From contig JASMHE010000008.1 of the NCBI GenBank assembly GCA_030750865.1, forward strand, positions 496,001 to 560,000: 64,000 bases of DNA. The letters are read 5' to 3'. Below are positions 47,596-57,866 of this stretch, in pieces; the stretch's first letter is position 1; every line of letters starts with the position of its first letter. This DNA comes from Alphaproteobacteria bacterium. Lineage in GTDB: Bacteria > Pseudomonadota > Alphaproteobacteria > Micavibrionales > Micavibrionaceae. Under the pieces are notes generated by a model that saw nothing but the letters and a program-made list of their open reading frames with translations, was not told the DNA's origin and did no database searches. The position numbers were made by a program, and so were the translations under genes.

Positions 47596-47608
47596 CTCCT
47601 TTCGGGAG
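47596..47608 (-). promoter_or_regulatory. Hairpin enclosing the ribosome site of the 159-residue gene
   Basis: In the mRNA, CUCC-CGAAA-GGAG pairs the Shine-Dalgarno GGAG with an upstream CUCC; the ATG lies six bases later. The four-pair stem is weak, so it would open easily, for instance with heat. Confidence 0.35.
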
Positions 47609-47612
47609 TTGT

Positions 47613-47630
47613 ATATCCGTTGACGGATAT
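47613..47630. promoter_or_regulatory. 18-bp inverted repeat upstream of the 159-residue gene
   Basis: ATATCCGT and ACGGATAT, separated by two bases, lie 24 bases before the ATG at 47589. It could be an operator for a dimeric regulator or an RNA hairpin in the leader. Confidence 0.45.
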
Positions 47631-47859
47631 GGTTATGGTCTTCTCTCTCTTTTTCGACCTCAATCACACCTACTTAAATTTTACCGCTTCCCCAGATGAC
47701 CCGTTCACACGTTTTTTATCATCTGAGTTTAGCTTGGATTTGATTCGTTAACAGAGTCTTAACAGCAGGGTGAATCCACTATTCCCTACGGTTTAAGCTG
47801 TGGATAATTGATTTTCTGAGGAGATAAAGTAAAAAAGCGATTGTCTTTGACGGCAAATA

Positions 47860-48291
47860 TTAACCGATAAAGCGAATCGCCCCCGTTGCCAATGCATCGG
47901 CCCGTTCATTTTCGGGATGCCCTGCATGCCCCTTCACCCAATGAAATGACACATCATGTCTGGACACGGCTTCATCAAGGCGTTTCCAGAGGTCCTGATT
48001 TTTGACTTCTTTTTTATTTGCCGTGCGCCAGCCTTTGGCTTTCCAGCCTTCCAGCCACTTGGTAATACCATCGCGCACATAAACACTATCGGTGTAAAGA
48101 TCGACCTTGCATCGTTTCTTTAACACCTCCAGCGCCATAATCGCCGCCATCAATTCCATGCGGTTATTCGTTGTCTCCGGCTCTCCGCCTGACAGTTCTT
48201 TTTCATGGTCACCATATCGCAACAACGCCCCCCAACCACCCGGTCCGGGATTACCGCTGCAAGCACCATCTGTGTAAATTTTGACTGTCAT
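47860..48291 (-). CDS. rnhA: Ribonuclease HI
   Basis: Degrades RNA in RNA-DNA hybrids, for example replication primers and R-loops. All catalytic residues are visible: D8 ([14 protein letters not shown]), E46 (NRMELMAA), D68 (LYTDSVYV) and D132 (ADALA), with H122 in WVKGHAGH. The basic handle region ([16 protein letters not shown]) is present. The 143-residue length is normal. It lies 27 bases after ispH; homoserine kinase, often between them in Alphaproteobacteria, is absent. Confidence 0.96.
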   Translation of the reverse strand: MTVKIYTDGACSGNPGPGGWGALLRYGDHEKELSGGEPETTNNRMELMAAIMALEVLKKRCKVDLYTDSVYVRDGITKWLEGWKAKGWRTANKKEVKNQDLWKRLDEAVSRHDVSFHWVKGHAGHPENERADALATGAIRFIG

Positions 48292-48318
48292 GACTTATAC
48301 GCCCTTAGAATATCTTTT

Positions 48319-49281
48319 TTACGCAACCAAAACCCGTGGCACTTTGAAAACAACATTTTCTTCTGTAATCGGCTCTTCGGAGACCGTCACATCAAAATGC
48401 CCGCGCGCCGCTTCAATCACTTCATCAACCAACGCTTCCGGCGCTGATGCCCCTGCCGTGACACCCAAACTCTCAACGCCGTCAAACCAGCGCCAGTCAA
48501 TGTCAGCCGCGCGCTGTACCATCATGGTTTTTTCGCACCCATAGGATTTGGCGACCTCCACCAGTCGATTGGAATTCGATGAATTCGGCGCGCCGATCAC
48601 AATCATGGCATCCGCTTTGGGCGCAATCGCCTTCACAGCGGCCTGACGGTTTGTTGTGGCGTAACAAATATCTTCTTTATGCGGACCGTCTATCGTCGGG
48701 TATTTTTCCTGCAACCGTTCAACAATGTCCGCTGTATCATCAACAGATAGTGTTGTTTGCGAACACCACGCCAGATTGTTTTCATCCGCGACGGTCAGAT
48801 TATCGACATCTTCGATTGTTTCCACCAGCAACACAGCTCCATCCGGCAGCTGCCCCATTGTTCCGATCACTTCGGGATGTCCGTCATGTCCAATCAGAAT
48901 AATCTGACGACCATTTTTGTAATGCCGCTCAGCCTCGCGGTGCACCTTACTCACCAGCGGGCATGTTGCATCAATAAAGAACATCTCGCGGCTTTCTGCT
49001 TCCTGCGGCACAGATTTCGGCACGCCGTGCGCGGAAAAGATAACAGGTTGATCGTCATCCGGCACTTCATCAAGCTCTTCAACGAAGACAGCCCCTTTTT
49101 TGCGTAAATTTTCAACGACATACTTGTTATGTACGATTTCATGGCGGACATAGACAGGCGGCCCGTATTTTTCAAGCGCAAGCTCGACAATCTGAATGGC
49201 GCGGTCAACACCGGCGCAGAATCCGCGCGGTGAGGCCAGAATAATATTTAATGTTTTTTGTTTCGATGCTTCGATAGACAT
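48319..49281 (-). CDS. ispH: 4-hydroxy-3-methylbut-2-enyl diphosphate reductase
   Basis: Last enzyme of the MEP isoprenoid pathway, an iron-sulfur protein giving IPP and DMAPP. The three cluster cysteines are C22 ([12 protein letters not shown]), C107 ([10 protein letters not shown]) and C206 ([11 protein letters not shown]). SAHGVP and [11 protein letters not shown] are further signatures. The 320-residue length is normal. The start at 49281 follows AGGTG; a GTG extension to 49317 is unlikely. dxs and ispA of the same biosynthesis lie 3-6 kb downstream on the other strand. Confidence 0.96.
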   Translation of the reverse strand: MSIEASKQKTLNIILASPRGFCAGVDRAIQIVELALEKYGPPVYVRHEIVHNKYVVENLRKKGAVFVEELDEVPDDDQPVIFSAHGVPKSVPQEAESREMFFIDATCPLVSKVHREAERHYKNGRQIILIGHDGHPEVIGTMGQLPDGAVLLVETIEDVDNLTVADENNLAWCSQTTLSVDDTADIVERLQEKYPTIDGPHKEDICYATTNRQAAVKAIAPKADAMIVIGAPNSSNSNRLVEVAKSYGCEKTMMVQRAADIDWRWFDGVESLGVTAGASAPEALVDEVIEAARGHFDVTVSEEPITEENVVFKVPRVLVA

Positions 49282-49425
49282 GACACCTATATATGAAAGT
49301 TTCGCCTGAAAATCCACAAAGGATTTATCAAAAAGGTTTGAAAGGTGCGCATGACTGCCTTAAAGTGAAGCTGCTTTAAAAATCACAACAGGGTGAACGC
49401 GCGCTGTGCGCCGCAAACAGACACC

Positions 49426-50145
49426 ATGAAAAAAGAAGAAAATATTATAACCTCGCCGTTTCATCACATGCGTCTTATAACGCTATGCTTGCTTATGACC
49501 ATTGGTCTCAGCGCATGCGAATCCGTAGAGCTTGGAAATCTTTTCCAATGGAGCAAGTCTGCCGAGAGCGCGCAGCATGATGATACAGAAGGCAGCATGG
49601 AAGATTTGCTAACGCACTCGGACGACGCAGGTACAACGCCGTCACAAACCATCACAAAGACATCAAACGCAACCACAGAGCCCTCCGTTGAATGTCCCGA
49701 GGTTTCTACCGTCGAGGAACTGGAAGTCGTGTACACCTTTATGCCCGAAACATCGCGCGCAGCCGAAGATTTGCTGGCAACCATATGGCTTGGCGACATC
49801 GAAACAGAGTGCAAAATACGCGACAACCAGCTTGTTTTATATATGGATGTGACCTTTGACGGGTTAATCGGCGCAAAAGGCCGTGAGAAATCCGATCAGG
49901 AAATCAGCTTCTCACATCCCTATTTCGTGGCCCTGACATCAAAACGCGGCACGATCCTGAGCAAAGAAATACATGCCGTGCCGATTACATTCCGCCGTGG
50001 CGACAAACATGCGCGCAAAGTCGTCCGCATTAAACAAAAACTACCCGCCGACATAACACAGGATAAGACGCTGAACGAAGTTCTTATCGGTTTCCAGCTG
50101 AATAACGATCAGTTAAACTACAACAAAATGGCGATGGAGCAGTAA
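49426..50145 (+). CDS. Putative lipoprotein of unknown function
   Basis: A 239-residue protein with a lipobox (LMTIGLSAC) placing the lipidated cysteine near residue 31. A shorter start at 49468 would place it near 17. The next ~60 residues are serine/threonine/acid-rich and probably a flexible linker. From about residue 90 a beta-rich domain follows (TVEELEVVYTFMPE, CKIRDNQLVLYMDVTFDG, KHARKVVRIKQ). The pattern suits an envelope lipoprotein, but I recognise no named family. The true start is uncertain, as no ATG has a clear ribosome site. It precedes gmhA by 54 bases. Confidence 0.65.
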   Translation: MKKEENIITSPFHHMRLITLCLLMTIGLSACESVELGNLFQWSKSAESAQHDDTEGSMEDLLTHSDDAGTTPSQTITKTSNATTEPSVECPEVSTVEELEVVYTFMPETSRAAEDLLATIWLGDIETECKIRDNQLVLYMDVTFDGLIGAKGREKSDQEISFSHPYFVALTSKRGTILSKEIHAVPITFRRGDKHARKVVRIKQKLPADITQDKTLNEVLIGFQLNNDQLNYNKMAMEQ

Positions 50146-50199
50146 AAACAGCTACCGCAACGCCATCGTCTTTCAACAACCAACGTGACATAACGCCCC

Positions 50200-50787
50200 A
50201 TGACTGATTTTGATCTTTTTGAATTCTGGACATCTGAAGCCGAAGAACACACATCTGTGGCAGACAAAACATTCGAGACGCTCTGTGAACCGTTTGCCCA
50301 GTGGCTTGACGTCTCTGTATCCGCTGTCGAGAACGGAAACAAGATTATCTTTTTCGGCAATGGCGGCAGCGCATCCGATGCGCAACATCTGGCAACAGAA
50401 CTTGCCGTGCGTTACATCAGTGACCGCGAACCGATCCCGGCCTTGTCTTTGGCGACAGACACGTCATCATTAACGGCTATCGGCAATGACATGGGGTTTG
50501 AGCATATTTTTGCACGCCAGATTAACGCGGTGGGCCAATCAGGTGATATCGCCGTCGGGATCAGCACATCAGGGAAAAGCCCCAACGTCATCAAGGCACT
50601 GGAAGCCGCCCGTAAAAAAGGCATTATAACCGTCGGCCTATCCGGCCGTGACGGCGGTGACATGCATGAGGTCTGCGATCTGCTTTTGATTATCCCTTCA
50701 CACACAACGGCCCGCATTCAGGAAATGCACATCACACTCGGCCAGATGTTCTGCGGCGCAATGGAACAACGTCTTGGTCTTGTTTAA
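50200..50787 (+). CDS. gmhA: Phosphoheptose isomerase (sedoheptulose 7-phosphate isomerase)
   Basis: First step of ADP-heptose synthesis for lipopolysaccharide, converting sedoheptulose 7-phosphate to heptose 7-phosphate. It is a SIS-domain protein of 195 residues. FFGNGGSASDAQHLATELAVRY near residue 50 contains the phosphate loop and catalytic-site residues. GISTSGKSPNVIKAL near 116 is the second SIS loop, and QEMHITLGQMFC closes the domain. It shares the pathway with rfaD. Its stop overlaps the start of the HDAC-family gene by one base. Confidence 0.94.
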   Translation: MTDFDLFEFWTSEAEEHTSVADKTFETLCEPFAQWLDVSVSAVENGNKIIFFGNGGSASDAQHLATELAVRYISDREPIPALSLATDTSSLTAIGNDMGFEHIFARQINAVGQSGDIAVGISTSGKSPNVIKALEAARKKGIITVGLSGRDGGDMHEVCDLLLIIPSHTTARIQEMHITLGQMFCGAMEQRLGLV

Positions 50788-51737
50788 TGTCTGCCGCCGA
50801 TACGCCGCCATATAAGATTTATTTCAACAGGTCCGGCTTACAGCATGATACAGGCCCATCGCACCCTGAATCAGTGCGTAGACTGGAAACATTAGACACA
50901 CTGTTCAGCCAGCCTTTATTCATCCCCTATATCGACGAAGATATTTATCCTGCCGACTATGACCAGATCACGGCTGTCCACACCGAAGATCACTTCATGC
51001 TGCTGGAGGACCGCGCCCCTGCTACCGAAAGCATCCATCTGGATGCAGACACCATTATGTCGGCAGGCAGTTTAAAAGCGGCATGTGATGCTGCCGGCGC
51101 CGCTTGTCAGGCTGTTGATTGTGTGCTGGACACAGACACGGAAACCAAACGGGTCTTTTGCGCCACACGGCCACCCGGCCACCATGCCGAACCCGACAAA
51201 CCGATGGGGTTTTGCCTACTCAACAATATCGCCATTGCGGCCAAGCATGCACAAGACCATCATGGCATCAAACGAATTGCGATCATTGATTTTGATGTCC
51301 ATCACGGTAACGGCACAGACAGCTTTGCGCGCCGTCACGAAGGCATTTTCTATGTCTCCTCGCACCAATCACCGCTTTACCCCGGCACAGGGGCAGAGAT
51401 CGATAATATCCCCGGCAAAATCCTGAACAAAGAAATACAGGCCGGAGCCGGATCAGACGATATCCGCACCCTTTATACCAAAGATATCCTGCCCGCGATT
51501 GATGCCTACCGCCCGGAACTTATTATGATTTCTGCCGGTTTTGATGCGCATAAAGACGATCCGCTGGCCAATCTGAACCTTGAAACAGATGATTTTCACT
51601 GGTTAACCGCACAAATATGCGCGCTTGCTGATACGCATTGCGGGGGACGGATCATCTCTGTTCTGGAAGGCGGCTATGATCTTGACGCATTGCGCGCCTC
51701 CACCGAAGCACATCTTTGTGCGTTATTTCAGCTTTAG
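50787..51737 (+). CDS. Histone deacetylase family protein
   Basis: A 316-residue zinc-dependent deacylase of the arginase/HDAC superfamily, close to bacterial acetoin utilisation or acetylpolyamine amidohydrolase-like proteins. Visible are RPPGHHAEPDKPMGFCLLNN near 129-148 (tandem catalytic histidines), the zinc ligands in IIDFDVHHGNGTD, and SAGFDAHKDDPLA, followed by EGGYDLDALR. The acyl substrate is unknown. Alphaproteobacteria commonly place it before xseB-ispA-dxs, as here. Confidence 0.9.
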   Translation: MSAADTPPYKIYFNRSGLQHDTGPSHPESVRRLETLDTLFSQPLFIPYIDEDIYPADYDQITAVHTEDHFMLLEDRAPATESIHLDADTIMSAGSLKAACDAAGAACQAVDCVLDTDTETKRVFCATRPPGHHAEPDKPMGFCLLNNIAIAAKHAQDHHGIKRIAIIDFDVHHGNGTDSFARRHEGIFYVSSHQSPLYPGTGAEIDNIPGKILNKEIQAGAGSDDIRTLYTKDILPAIDAYRPELIMISAGFDAHKDDPLANLNLETDDFHWLTAQICALADTHCGGRIISVLEGGYDLDALRASTEAHLCALFQL

Positions 51738-51829
51738 ACGATCAAACCCTTGTCGAAAAAGACTTTCTGACATACACTTCTGGCTAGAAATTTCAGTATG
51801 ACTTGAACATAAAATTCATCGGATCATCA

Positions 51830-52078
51830 ATGGCACAAGACACGAAAAACATTTCAGACCTCAGTTTCGAAGACGCAATGGCCGAACTCGAATCGATCGT
51901 GCGCAATATGGAATCCGGCGATACAAAGCTCGAGGATTCCATCTCCGCTTATGAACGCGGCATTGAACTGAAAAAACATTGCGAAAAAAAACTGCGCGAT
52001 GCCCAGTCAAAAATTGAGAAAATTACCATTAACGATGATGGCGCCGCGACAGCCGAGCCATTTGACCAAGAGGAGTAA
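51830..52078 (+). CDS. xseB: Exodeoxyribonuclease VII small subunit
   Basis: An 82-residue helical subunit that assembles on XseA to degrade single-stranded [24 protein letters not shown] near residue 11 and [23 protein letters not shown] are the full family signature. The start at 51830 ([10 protein letters not shown]) has a moderate GGAT upstream; a longer in-frame start at 51803 adds nine non-conserved residues. It lies six bases before ispA. Confidence 0.95.
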   Translation: MAQDTKNISDLSFEDAMAELESIVRNMESGDTKLEDSISAYERGIELKKHCEKKLRDAQSKIEKITINDDGAATAEPFDQEE

Positions 52079-52084
52079 CCCCCT

Positions 52085-52993
52085 ATGCCCTCACCAAGAC
52101 AAGCGAGTGCGACCCTGAAGGAAGAAATGGAAAGATGCGTTGCGGACGTCAATAAGACGATCGCCCGCCTGCTTCCTGAAACAGACTTACATGAAGAACG
52201 TCTGTATGATGCCATGCGTCACGGTACAATGAACGGCGGCAAACGTCTGCGTCCGTTCCTGCTGATGCAAAGCGCCGCGCTTTTCAATGTGGATCCGGTC
52301 CGCGCCCGCCGCGCCGCAGCCGCGCTTGAATTTGTGCATTGTTACTCCTTAATTCACGACGATCTGCCATCGATGGATGATTCAGACCTGCGTCGCGGCA
52401 AGCCCGCTGTTCACAAGGAATATGACGAGGCCACAGCAATTCTGGCGGGGGATTCCCTGCTGGCACTCGCCTTTGAAATTCTGGCCGACCGTGAGACACA
52501 CGCCGACCCGAATGTGCGCGTTCAACTCGTACGTCTTCTGGCGGAAGCAGCCGGTCCGAAAGGACTGTGCGGCGGACAGATGCTCGACCTGATCGGGGAA
52601 AACGAAGAATTCGATCTTGGCACAATCAGCCGTATGCAACGCATGAAAACAGGCCGCCTGATGACCTTTGCCTGCGAAGCCGGCGCCATCCTCGGGAAAT
52701 CCGATGATGCCCACCGCAGAGCGCTTGCCAACTATGCGCATGATCTGGGTCTGGCCTTTCAGGTGACCGACGATATTCTGGATATTGAAGGGAACAGCAA
52801 GGAAACAGGCAAGCCCACCGGAAAAGATGGCGATGCCGGAAAATCGACATTCGTATCGACGATGGGTAAAGAACAGGCCAAAGCGCGCGCCGAAATGCTG
52901 GTCCAGCAGGCGACACGCCATCTGCATGTCTTTGGTGACCGCGCCGAAGTCCTGCGCGAGATGGCCGAATATGTGCTGGAGCGCCGCGCTTAA
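52085..52993 (+). CDS. ispA: Polyprenyl diphosphate synthase (farnesyl diphosphate synthase type)
   Basis: Condenses IPP with allylic diphosphates to make short-chain prenyl diphosphates. The first aspartate-rich motif is D92-D93 with D98 in HDDLPSMDDSDLRRGKP. The second is DDILD near residue 225, followed by KPTGKDGDAGKSTFV. GGKRLRPFLL near 51 binds IPP. At 302 residues it matches the bacterial FPP synthase class, though chain length (C15 or C20) cannot be proved. It sits between xseB and dxs, as expected. Confidence 0.93.
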   Translation: MPSPRQASATLKEEMERCVADVNKTIARLLPETDLHEERLYDAMRHGTMNGGKRLRPFLLMQSAALFNVDPVRARRAAAALEFVHCYSLIHDDLPSMDDSDLRRGKPAVHKEYDEATAILAGDSLLALAFEILADRETHADPNVRVQLVRLLAEAAGPKGLCGGQMLDLIGENEEFDLGTISRMQRMKTGRLMTFACEAGAILGKSDDAHRRALANYAHDLGLAFQVTDDILDIEGNSKETGKPTGKDGDAGKSTFVSTMGKEQAKARAEMLVQQATRHLHVFGDRAEVLREMAEYVLERRA

Positions 52994-53110
52994 CACCCCG
53001 CATATCCCTGCTCCGAAATTCACAATCGCACCGCCGGAACGCTTGAATTTTCTGGACCAACGGGATTTGCTGTGTTTATATCTGTGCACACAAAATAACG
53101 AAGAATACAC

Positions 53111-55042
53111 ATGCCGACAGACGCCGCAAAAAATGACCCGTCTTATCAGGACGAAAATCGGTCCGGAACACCGCTTCTGGATCAAGTCAGCACGCCCGCG
53201 GATATGCGTCACTTCTCAGACGAAGAGCTTATAAAGCTCAGTAACGAACTACGTCAGGCGACCATCAATGCCGTTTCCAAAACAGGCGGCCATCTGGGCG
53301 CGGGACTTGGCGTTGTGGAATTAACCGTGGCCATACATGCTATTTTTGATACGCCGCATGACCGGCTTATCTGGGATGTCGGACACCAATGTTACCCGCA
53401 TAAAATTCTGACCGGACGCAAAGATCGCATCGAAACCTTGCGCAAAGGCGGCGGCCTGTCCGGTTTCACAAAGCGCACCGAATCCGAATATGATCCGTTT
53501 GGTGCCGCGCACAGCTCGACCTCTATTTCTGCGGGACTTGGCATGGCCACAGCCGCCGATTTACAAGATGATGACAAAAATGTCATTTGCGTGATTGGTG
53601 ATGGCGCCATCAGTGCGGGCATGGCTTATGAAGCCATGAATAATGCAGGCGCCTTGAACAAACGATTGATTGTCATTTTGAACGACAATGAAATGTCGAT
53701 CGCGCCGCCCGTCGGCGCGATGAGCCGCTATCTGACAAATCTTGTCTCATCACAGCCCTATCTGAACGCACGCGACTTTGCCAAACGTGCGTCTGATATC
53801 CTGCCCCCTCCGCTACGCAAGGCAGCCAAACGCGCCGAAGAAACAGCCCGTATTGCCTTTGGCGGCGGCACATTATTCGAGGAAATGGGCTTTTATTATA
53901 TCGGCCCTGTGGACGGGCATGACCTGAACCAGCTTTTACCGATCCTGCGCAATATTCGTGATAATACATCAAATGGTCCGGTCTTCATTCACGCCATCAC
54001 GGAAAAAGGCAAAGGGTACGTCCATGCCGAAAACGCCGATGATAAAATGCACGGTGTTGCCAAGTTCGACGTGGTGACGGGCGATCAGTTCAAATCCAAA
54101 AGCAGCCTGCCCAGCTATACCAATGTATTTGCAGACAGCCTGATAAAACACGCACAAACCGACGATAAAATCGTCGCTGTCACAGCCGCCATGCCCGACG
54201 GTACCGGACTGACCCGCTTTGGCTATGAATTTCCGGACCGCATGTTTGATGTCGGTATCGCCGAACAACACGCCGTCACATTCGCCGCCGGCCTCGCTGC
54301 AGAGGGCATGAAGCCGTTTGCAGCCATTTATTCGACATTCCTGCAACGTGGCTATGATCAGGTTGTGCATGATGTGTGTATCCAAAATTTGCCTGTGCGC
54401 TTTGCCATTGACCGTGCCGGCCTTATCGGTGCGGACGGATCAACGCATGCAGGGGCGTTTGACATTGCCTATCTGTCATGCTTGCCGAATATGACCATTA
54501 TGGCCGCCGCTGATGAGGCTGAACTTGTGCATATGGTGCATACGGCCGCGGCCTATGATGATGGCCCGATCGCATTTCGTTATCCGCGCGGCACCGGAAC
54601 GGGCGCCCCCCTGCCCGATCAGCCGCAAAAGCTTGAAATCGGCAAAGGCCGCATGATCCGCAAAGGCAAGGATATCGCGATCCTGTCACTTGGCGGACGC
54701 TTGCAGGAATGTGAAAAAGCTGCCGATATTCTGCAGGAAAAACACGGCATCGCTATCACGGTCGCCGATGCCCGCTTTGCCAAGCCAATTGACACAGCGC
54801 TTATCAACGATCTTGTCAAAGACCACCGCCACCTTATCACAATCGAAGAAGGGTCACGCGGCGGATTCGGATCAATGGTGCTGGAATATCTCGCCACGCA
54901 GGATATGCTGGACGGAAGAATTCAGGTAAACTGCATGCATCTGCCTGACCGTTTTCAGGATCAGGACACGCCGGACAACCAATATAAAGAAGCGGGATTG
55001 CACGCAGACGCAATCATCGCAAAGATTCTTAAAAACGCATGA
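53111..55042 (+). CDS. dxs: 1-deoxy-D-xylulose-5-phosphate synthase
   Basis: Thiamine-diphosphate enzyme condensing pyruvate and glyceraldehyde 3-phosphate, the entry step of the MEP pathway. Signatures are [22 protein letters not shown] near 58, [17 protein letters not shown] near 92, and the ThDP/metal motif [18 protein letters not shown] near 162. [18 protein letters not shown] near 384 carries the ThDP-activating glutamate. The 643-residue length is normal. Its stop overlaps the HAD gene by an ATGA; tlyA, often next in Alphaproteobacteria, is absent. Confidence 0.97.
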   Translation: MPTDAAKNDPSYQDENRSGTPLLDQVSTPADMRHFSDEELIKLSNELRQATINAVSKTGGHLGAGLGVVELTVAIHAIFDTPHDRLIWDVGHQCYPHKILTGRKDRIETLRKGGGLSGFTKRTESEYDPFGAAHSSTSISAGLGMATAADLQDDDKNVICVIGDGAISAGMAYEAMNNAGALNKRLIVILNDNEMSIAPPVGAMSRYLTNLVSSQPYLNARDFAKRASDILPPPLRKAAKRAEETARIAFGGGTLFEEMGFYYIGPVDGHDLNQLLPILRNIRDNTSNGPVFIHAITEKGKGYVHAENADDKMHGVAKFDVVTGDQFKSKSSLPSYTNVFADSLIKHAQTDDKIVAVTAAMPDGTGLTRFGYEFPDRMFDVGIAEQHAVTFAAGLAAEGMKPFAAIYSTFLQRGYDQVVHDVCIQNLPVRFAIDRAGLIGADGSTHAGAFDIAYLSCLPNMTIMAAADEAELVHMVHTAAAYDDGPIAFRYPRGTGTGAPLPDQPQKLEIGKGRMIRKGKDIAILSLGGRLQECEKAADILQEKHGIAITVADARFAKPIDTALINDLVKDHRHLITIEEGSRGGFGSMVLEYLATQDMLDGRIQVNCMHLPDRFQDQDTPDNQYKEAGLHADAIIAKILKNA

Positions 55043-55764
55043 TAAGCAACAAACCCACCATTATTCTATTCGACATGGACGGCACAACGGTGCGTCATAT
55101 CAATCCAAAGCTGTTGCACCTTTTGGAAACGCTGGATGATTACTGTTACAAAACGGGAAAGTTCTTTTCAAAATTATTCAAACGCAAACATAAACACGTG
55201 CATCTGGTCGAATTCCGTGACGGGAAACGCCAGAAACTGCTGGTGCACCGCGCTATTCACAAATTCCGCCGCAAGACAGTAGATCAGATCGTTGAGCCGT
55301 GCCCCGGCATTCACAGCCTGCTTGATTACCTGCAGGACCACAATGTCCGCATGGGCATTATCAGTAACGGTCTTGGCAAAGGATACGGCCACGATGTGCT
55401 GGAAACATTCAAGCTGGATGATTATTACGAAGTCAAAATTTTCCGCGAAGATATAAAACGTGCAAAACCGCACCCCGACCCGATCATTCACGCCATCAAT
55501 AAAATGGAACCTGACGTCACGGAAAATGATGTGATCTGGTATATCGGCGACCGTCACAAGGATATCGAAGCGGCCGTTGCGGCAGCAGGTCACATCCCGT
55601 GCGAGATTGAGCCCTTTGCCTATAACATCAATGCCGCCCTTGCCATTTTGCGGCATAATTTCGGACCAAACAACATCATCATGTCATGGGCCGATTTCGA
55701 AGAGAAAATCAGACAAATCCTCGGCGGAACAGCACCTTCCAAAACAAGCCGTAAATCCGCCTGA
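55039..55764 (+). CDS. HAD-superfamily phosphatase-like protein
   Basis: A 241-residue HAD hydrolase resembling phosphoglycolate phosphatases. Motif I is D12-M-D14-G-T in [10 protein letters not shown]. Motif II is in [12 protein letters not shown] (S near 110). The motif III lysine lies in [13 protein letters not shown], and motif IV is [13 protein letters not shown] near 173. The cap region (about 20-85) is unusually basic, with [14 protein letters not shown] and HKFRRKT. The substrate is unknown. Translation is coupled to dxs, and the C-terminus ends in a basic tail. Confidence 0.85.
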   Translation: MISNKPTIILFDMDGTTVRHINPKLLHLLETLDDYCYKTGKFFSKLFKRKHKHVHLVEFRDGKRQKLLVHRAIHKFRRKTVDQIVEPCPGIHSLLDYLQDHNVRMGIISNGLGKGYGHDVLETFKLDDYYEVKIFREDIKRAKPHPDPIIHAINKMEPDVTENDVIWYIGDRHKDIEAAVAAAGHIPCEIEPFAYNINAALAILRHNFGPNNIIMSWADFEEKIRQILGGTAPSKTSRKSA

Positions 55765-55843
55765 GCCGATATCGAACACCTGTTTCAAACATCCCGCTCC
55801 CGTCACAAGCCAGACCGCCACGCTTTTACCTTGCCGTTATTAC

Positions 55844-57754
55844 CTAGCGCAAATATAGCGGTGATTGATGAATATTGATCTTGCCGCTTTGTTGCAAGCT
55901 TTCCAGCAGGGCCTGTGCCTGCCGCTGATCGTCTGCCGAGATATATTGCCCCAGCACATGCAGCCCCTGTCCGGCGCGCACTTGCCCTTCCAGCATTTGT
56001 AGAACGCGTTCAAACGGCGTTTTCACAGATGGCAACATGACAACACGAATATCATGACGGTCTTCGCCGCCCAAGCGGTTGCCCGCATAATCAAGGGCAT
56101 CGTTTAAACCGCCAAGTTCATCAACAAGCCCGACATCAAGCGCCTGATAACCTGACCAGACACGGCCGCGTGCAACCTGTTCCGCGTCATCAACACTCAT
56201 TCCACGCCCCTCGGCGACACGCGCGATAAAGGCGTCATAGATCATATCGATCACATTTTCGAAACGGGCGCGTCCCTCGGCAGAAAATGGCTGGTTAAAA
56301 GACCACAAATCCGCATTTTCGCTGAACCCGATAGAAGCCCAGTTTACACCGACTTTTGACCACATATTCCCCAAAGAGAATTTCCCGCCGGCAACACCGA
56401 TCGACCCCGTCAACGTGCCTGGAAGCGCATAGATATAATCAGCATTTGCCGCGATCCAATATCCGCCCGATGCGGCCATTTCGCCCATCGAGACAATCAC
56501 GATCTTACCCTCTTCTTTGGCATCGATGATGGCGCGGCGAATGGTTTCGGAGGCCACCGGCGACCCGCCTGGGCTTGATATCCGCAGAACGATGGCTTCA
56601 ATATCTTCGTCTTCGGTAGCGGCCTGTATCATGCCGGCAACATCATCTGCCGACGACAAACCTGATGGTGACATATCGGCACTTTCGACAATTGCGCCCA
56701 CCGCATAGATCAGCGCAACGGATGGCTTGTCCTGCTGGTGCTTGATCGCCGCCAGCGCTCTTTCACGTCTCTGATGCGTCATTTCGGCGATATAATGGTC
56801 AATCTGTACAAACCGCACATCATCAACATCGCCGTCTTCGCCGGCCACATTCTGTTTGACTCGGTCACTCAGATCATCTTTGTAAATCAGTTCATCCACC
56901 AGCTGTTTTTCAACGGCCTGCTGATCGGTGAACAAGCCCTGATCGACAACGCGCTGTAAGTAATCAGGCAAGAACGAACGGTCTTCGGCAATATCGGCCA
57001 GCATCTTGTCGTTAATATCTTTCAACAGCGCCGTCATCATCTCTTTGACAGGCTTGGTAATCTCTGTATCCGTCACGGAACTAAAGACAGATTTATATTC
57101 TTTGCGGGCTTCGATCTGCGGCTCGATGCCGACTTTATCCAGCAACGCACGCGCATAGGGAATTTCAATAAACAGTCCGGATACATTCACGCTGCCGATG
57201 GGCTGCATGAAAATTTTATCAAAGGCCGATGCCAAATAATATTGGCCCAGTCCGCTGCCCATTTCGCCATAGGAGGTTGCATAGATATAGGCAAACTTGC
57301 CGCTTGTGCGGAAATCTTTCACCGCTGCGCGCAATTCCTGTATATGTGCCAGATTAACGCGCCCGCCCCGCATCGATAATACAAGGCCATTGATACGCGG
57401 GTCTGTCTTCGCATCTTCCAGTGCCGTTGTTAACTGCCGTATCGTCACCGGATCTTCAAAGGCATATGGTCCGGCTTCGTTCGGGTGCTCCAGCGGCGCA
57501 TCAACCAGCTCATACAGCAACACCGATTCCTGCGGAATGCCGACACGTCCTTCTTTTAAAACCAGATTGGAAAACAAAGCGCCCGTGATCCCGCTGACAA
57601 CAATCATAAAACCGATGGACAAGCACAGCATCTTGAAGCTTTTCCAGACAAACGGCAACAATCCCTGACGTTTGCGCTTACGCGTTGTCTTCTGCGGTTC
57701 TACCGCTTTTGGTCTTGCTTTGAAAAATAATGATCGTCTCGGACGGTAAGGCAT
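55844..57754 (-). CDS. sppA: Signal peptide peptidase SppA, 67 kDa type
   Basis: Membrane-bound serine/lysine protease that clears signal peptides after Sec export. The basic N-terminus is followed by one membrane helix about residues 37-60. Two tandem ClpP-like halves follow. The catalytic lysine is near residue 215 in EARKEYKSVF, and the nucleophile serine is near 427 in MGEMAASGGYWIA. RISSPGGSPVASETI and LTGSIGVAGGKF are further signatures. The 636-residue length matches the E. coli type. Confidence 0.94.
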   Translation of the reverse strand: MPYRPRRSLFFKARPKAVEPQKTTRKRKRQGLLPFVWKSFKMLCLSIGFMIVVSGITGALFSNLVLKEGRVGIPQESVLLYELVDAPLEHPNEAGPYAFEDPVTIRQLTTALEDAKTDPRINGLVLSMRGGRVNLAHIQELRAAVKDFRTSGKFAYIYATSYGEMGSGLGQYYLASAFDKIFMQPIGSVNVSGLFIEIPYARALLDKVGIEPQIEARKEYKSVFSSVTDTEITKPVKEMMTALLKDINDKMLADIAEDRSFLPDYLQRVVDQGLFTDQQAVEKQLVDELIYKDDLSDRVKQNVAGEDGDVDDVRFVQIDHYIAEMTHQRRERALAAIKHQQDKPSVALIYAVGAIVESADMSPSGLSSADDVAGMIQAATEDEDIEAIVLRISSPGGSPVASETIRRAIIDAKEEGKIVIVSMGEMAASGGYWIAANADYIYALPGTLTGSIGVAGGKFSLGNMWSKVGVNWASIGFSENADLWSFNQPFSAEGRARFENVIDMIYDAFIARVAEGRGMSVDDAEQVARGRVWSGYQALDVGLVDELGGLNDALDYAGNRLGGEDRHDIRVVMLPSVKTPFERVLQMLEGQVRAGQGLHVLGQYISADDQRQAQALLESLQQSGKINIHQSPLYLR

Positions 57755-57866
57755 AGATCAGGACTCCCTCTATGTATTTTCCTGCCAGTAAATTATACGA
57801 CACATCAGGATGAAAACAATAGACAACACGCCTCCGCGCCAAGTCGCCAACGTCAGGCGGCACTCT

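Noticed and set aside
47799-47807. Perfect DnaA-box-like TTATCCACA (minus strand) in the 270-base gap before rnhA
   Set aside because: Only one copy, with no cluster, AT-rich unwinding element or dnaA nearby, so it is not evidence of an origin.
52382-53212. 276-codon open frame antisense to ispA and dxs
   Set aside because: Both sense genes are unambiguous; the antisense product resembles nothing.
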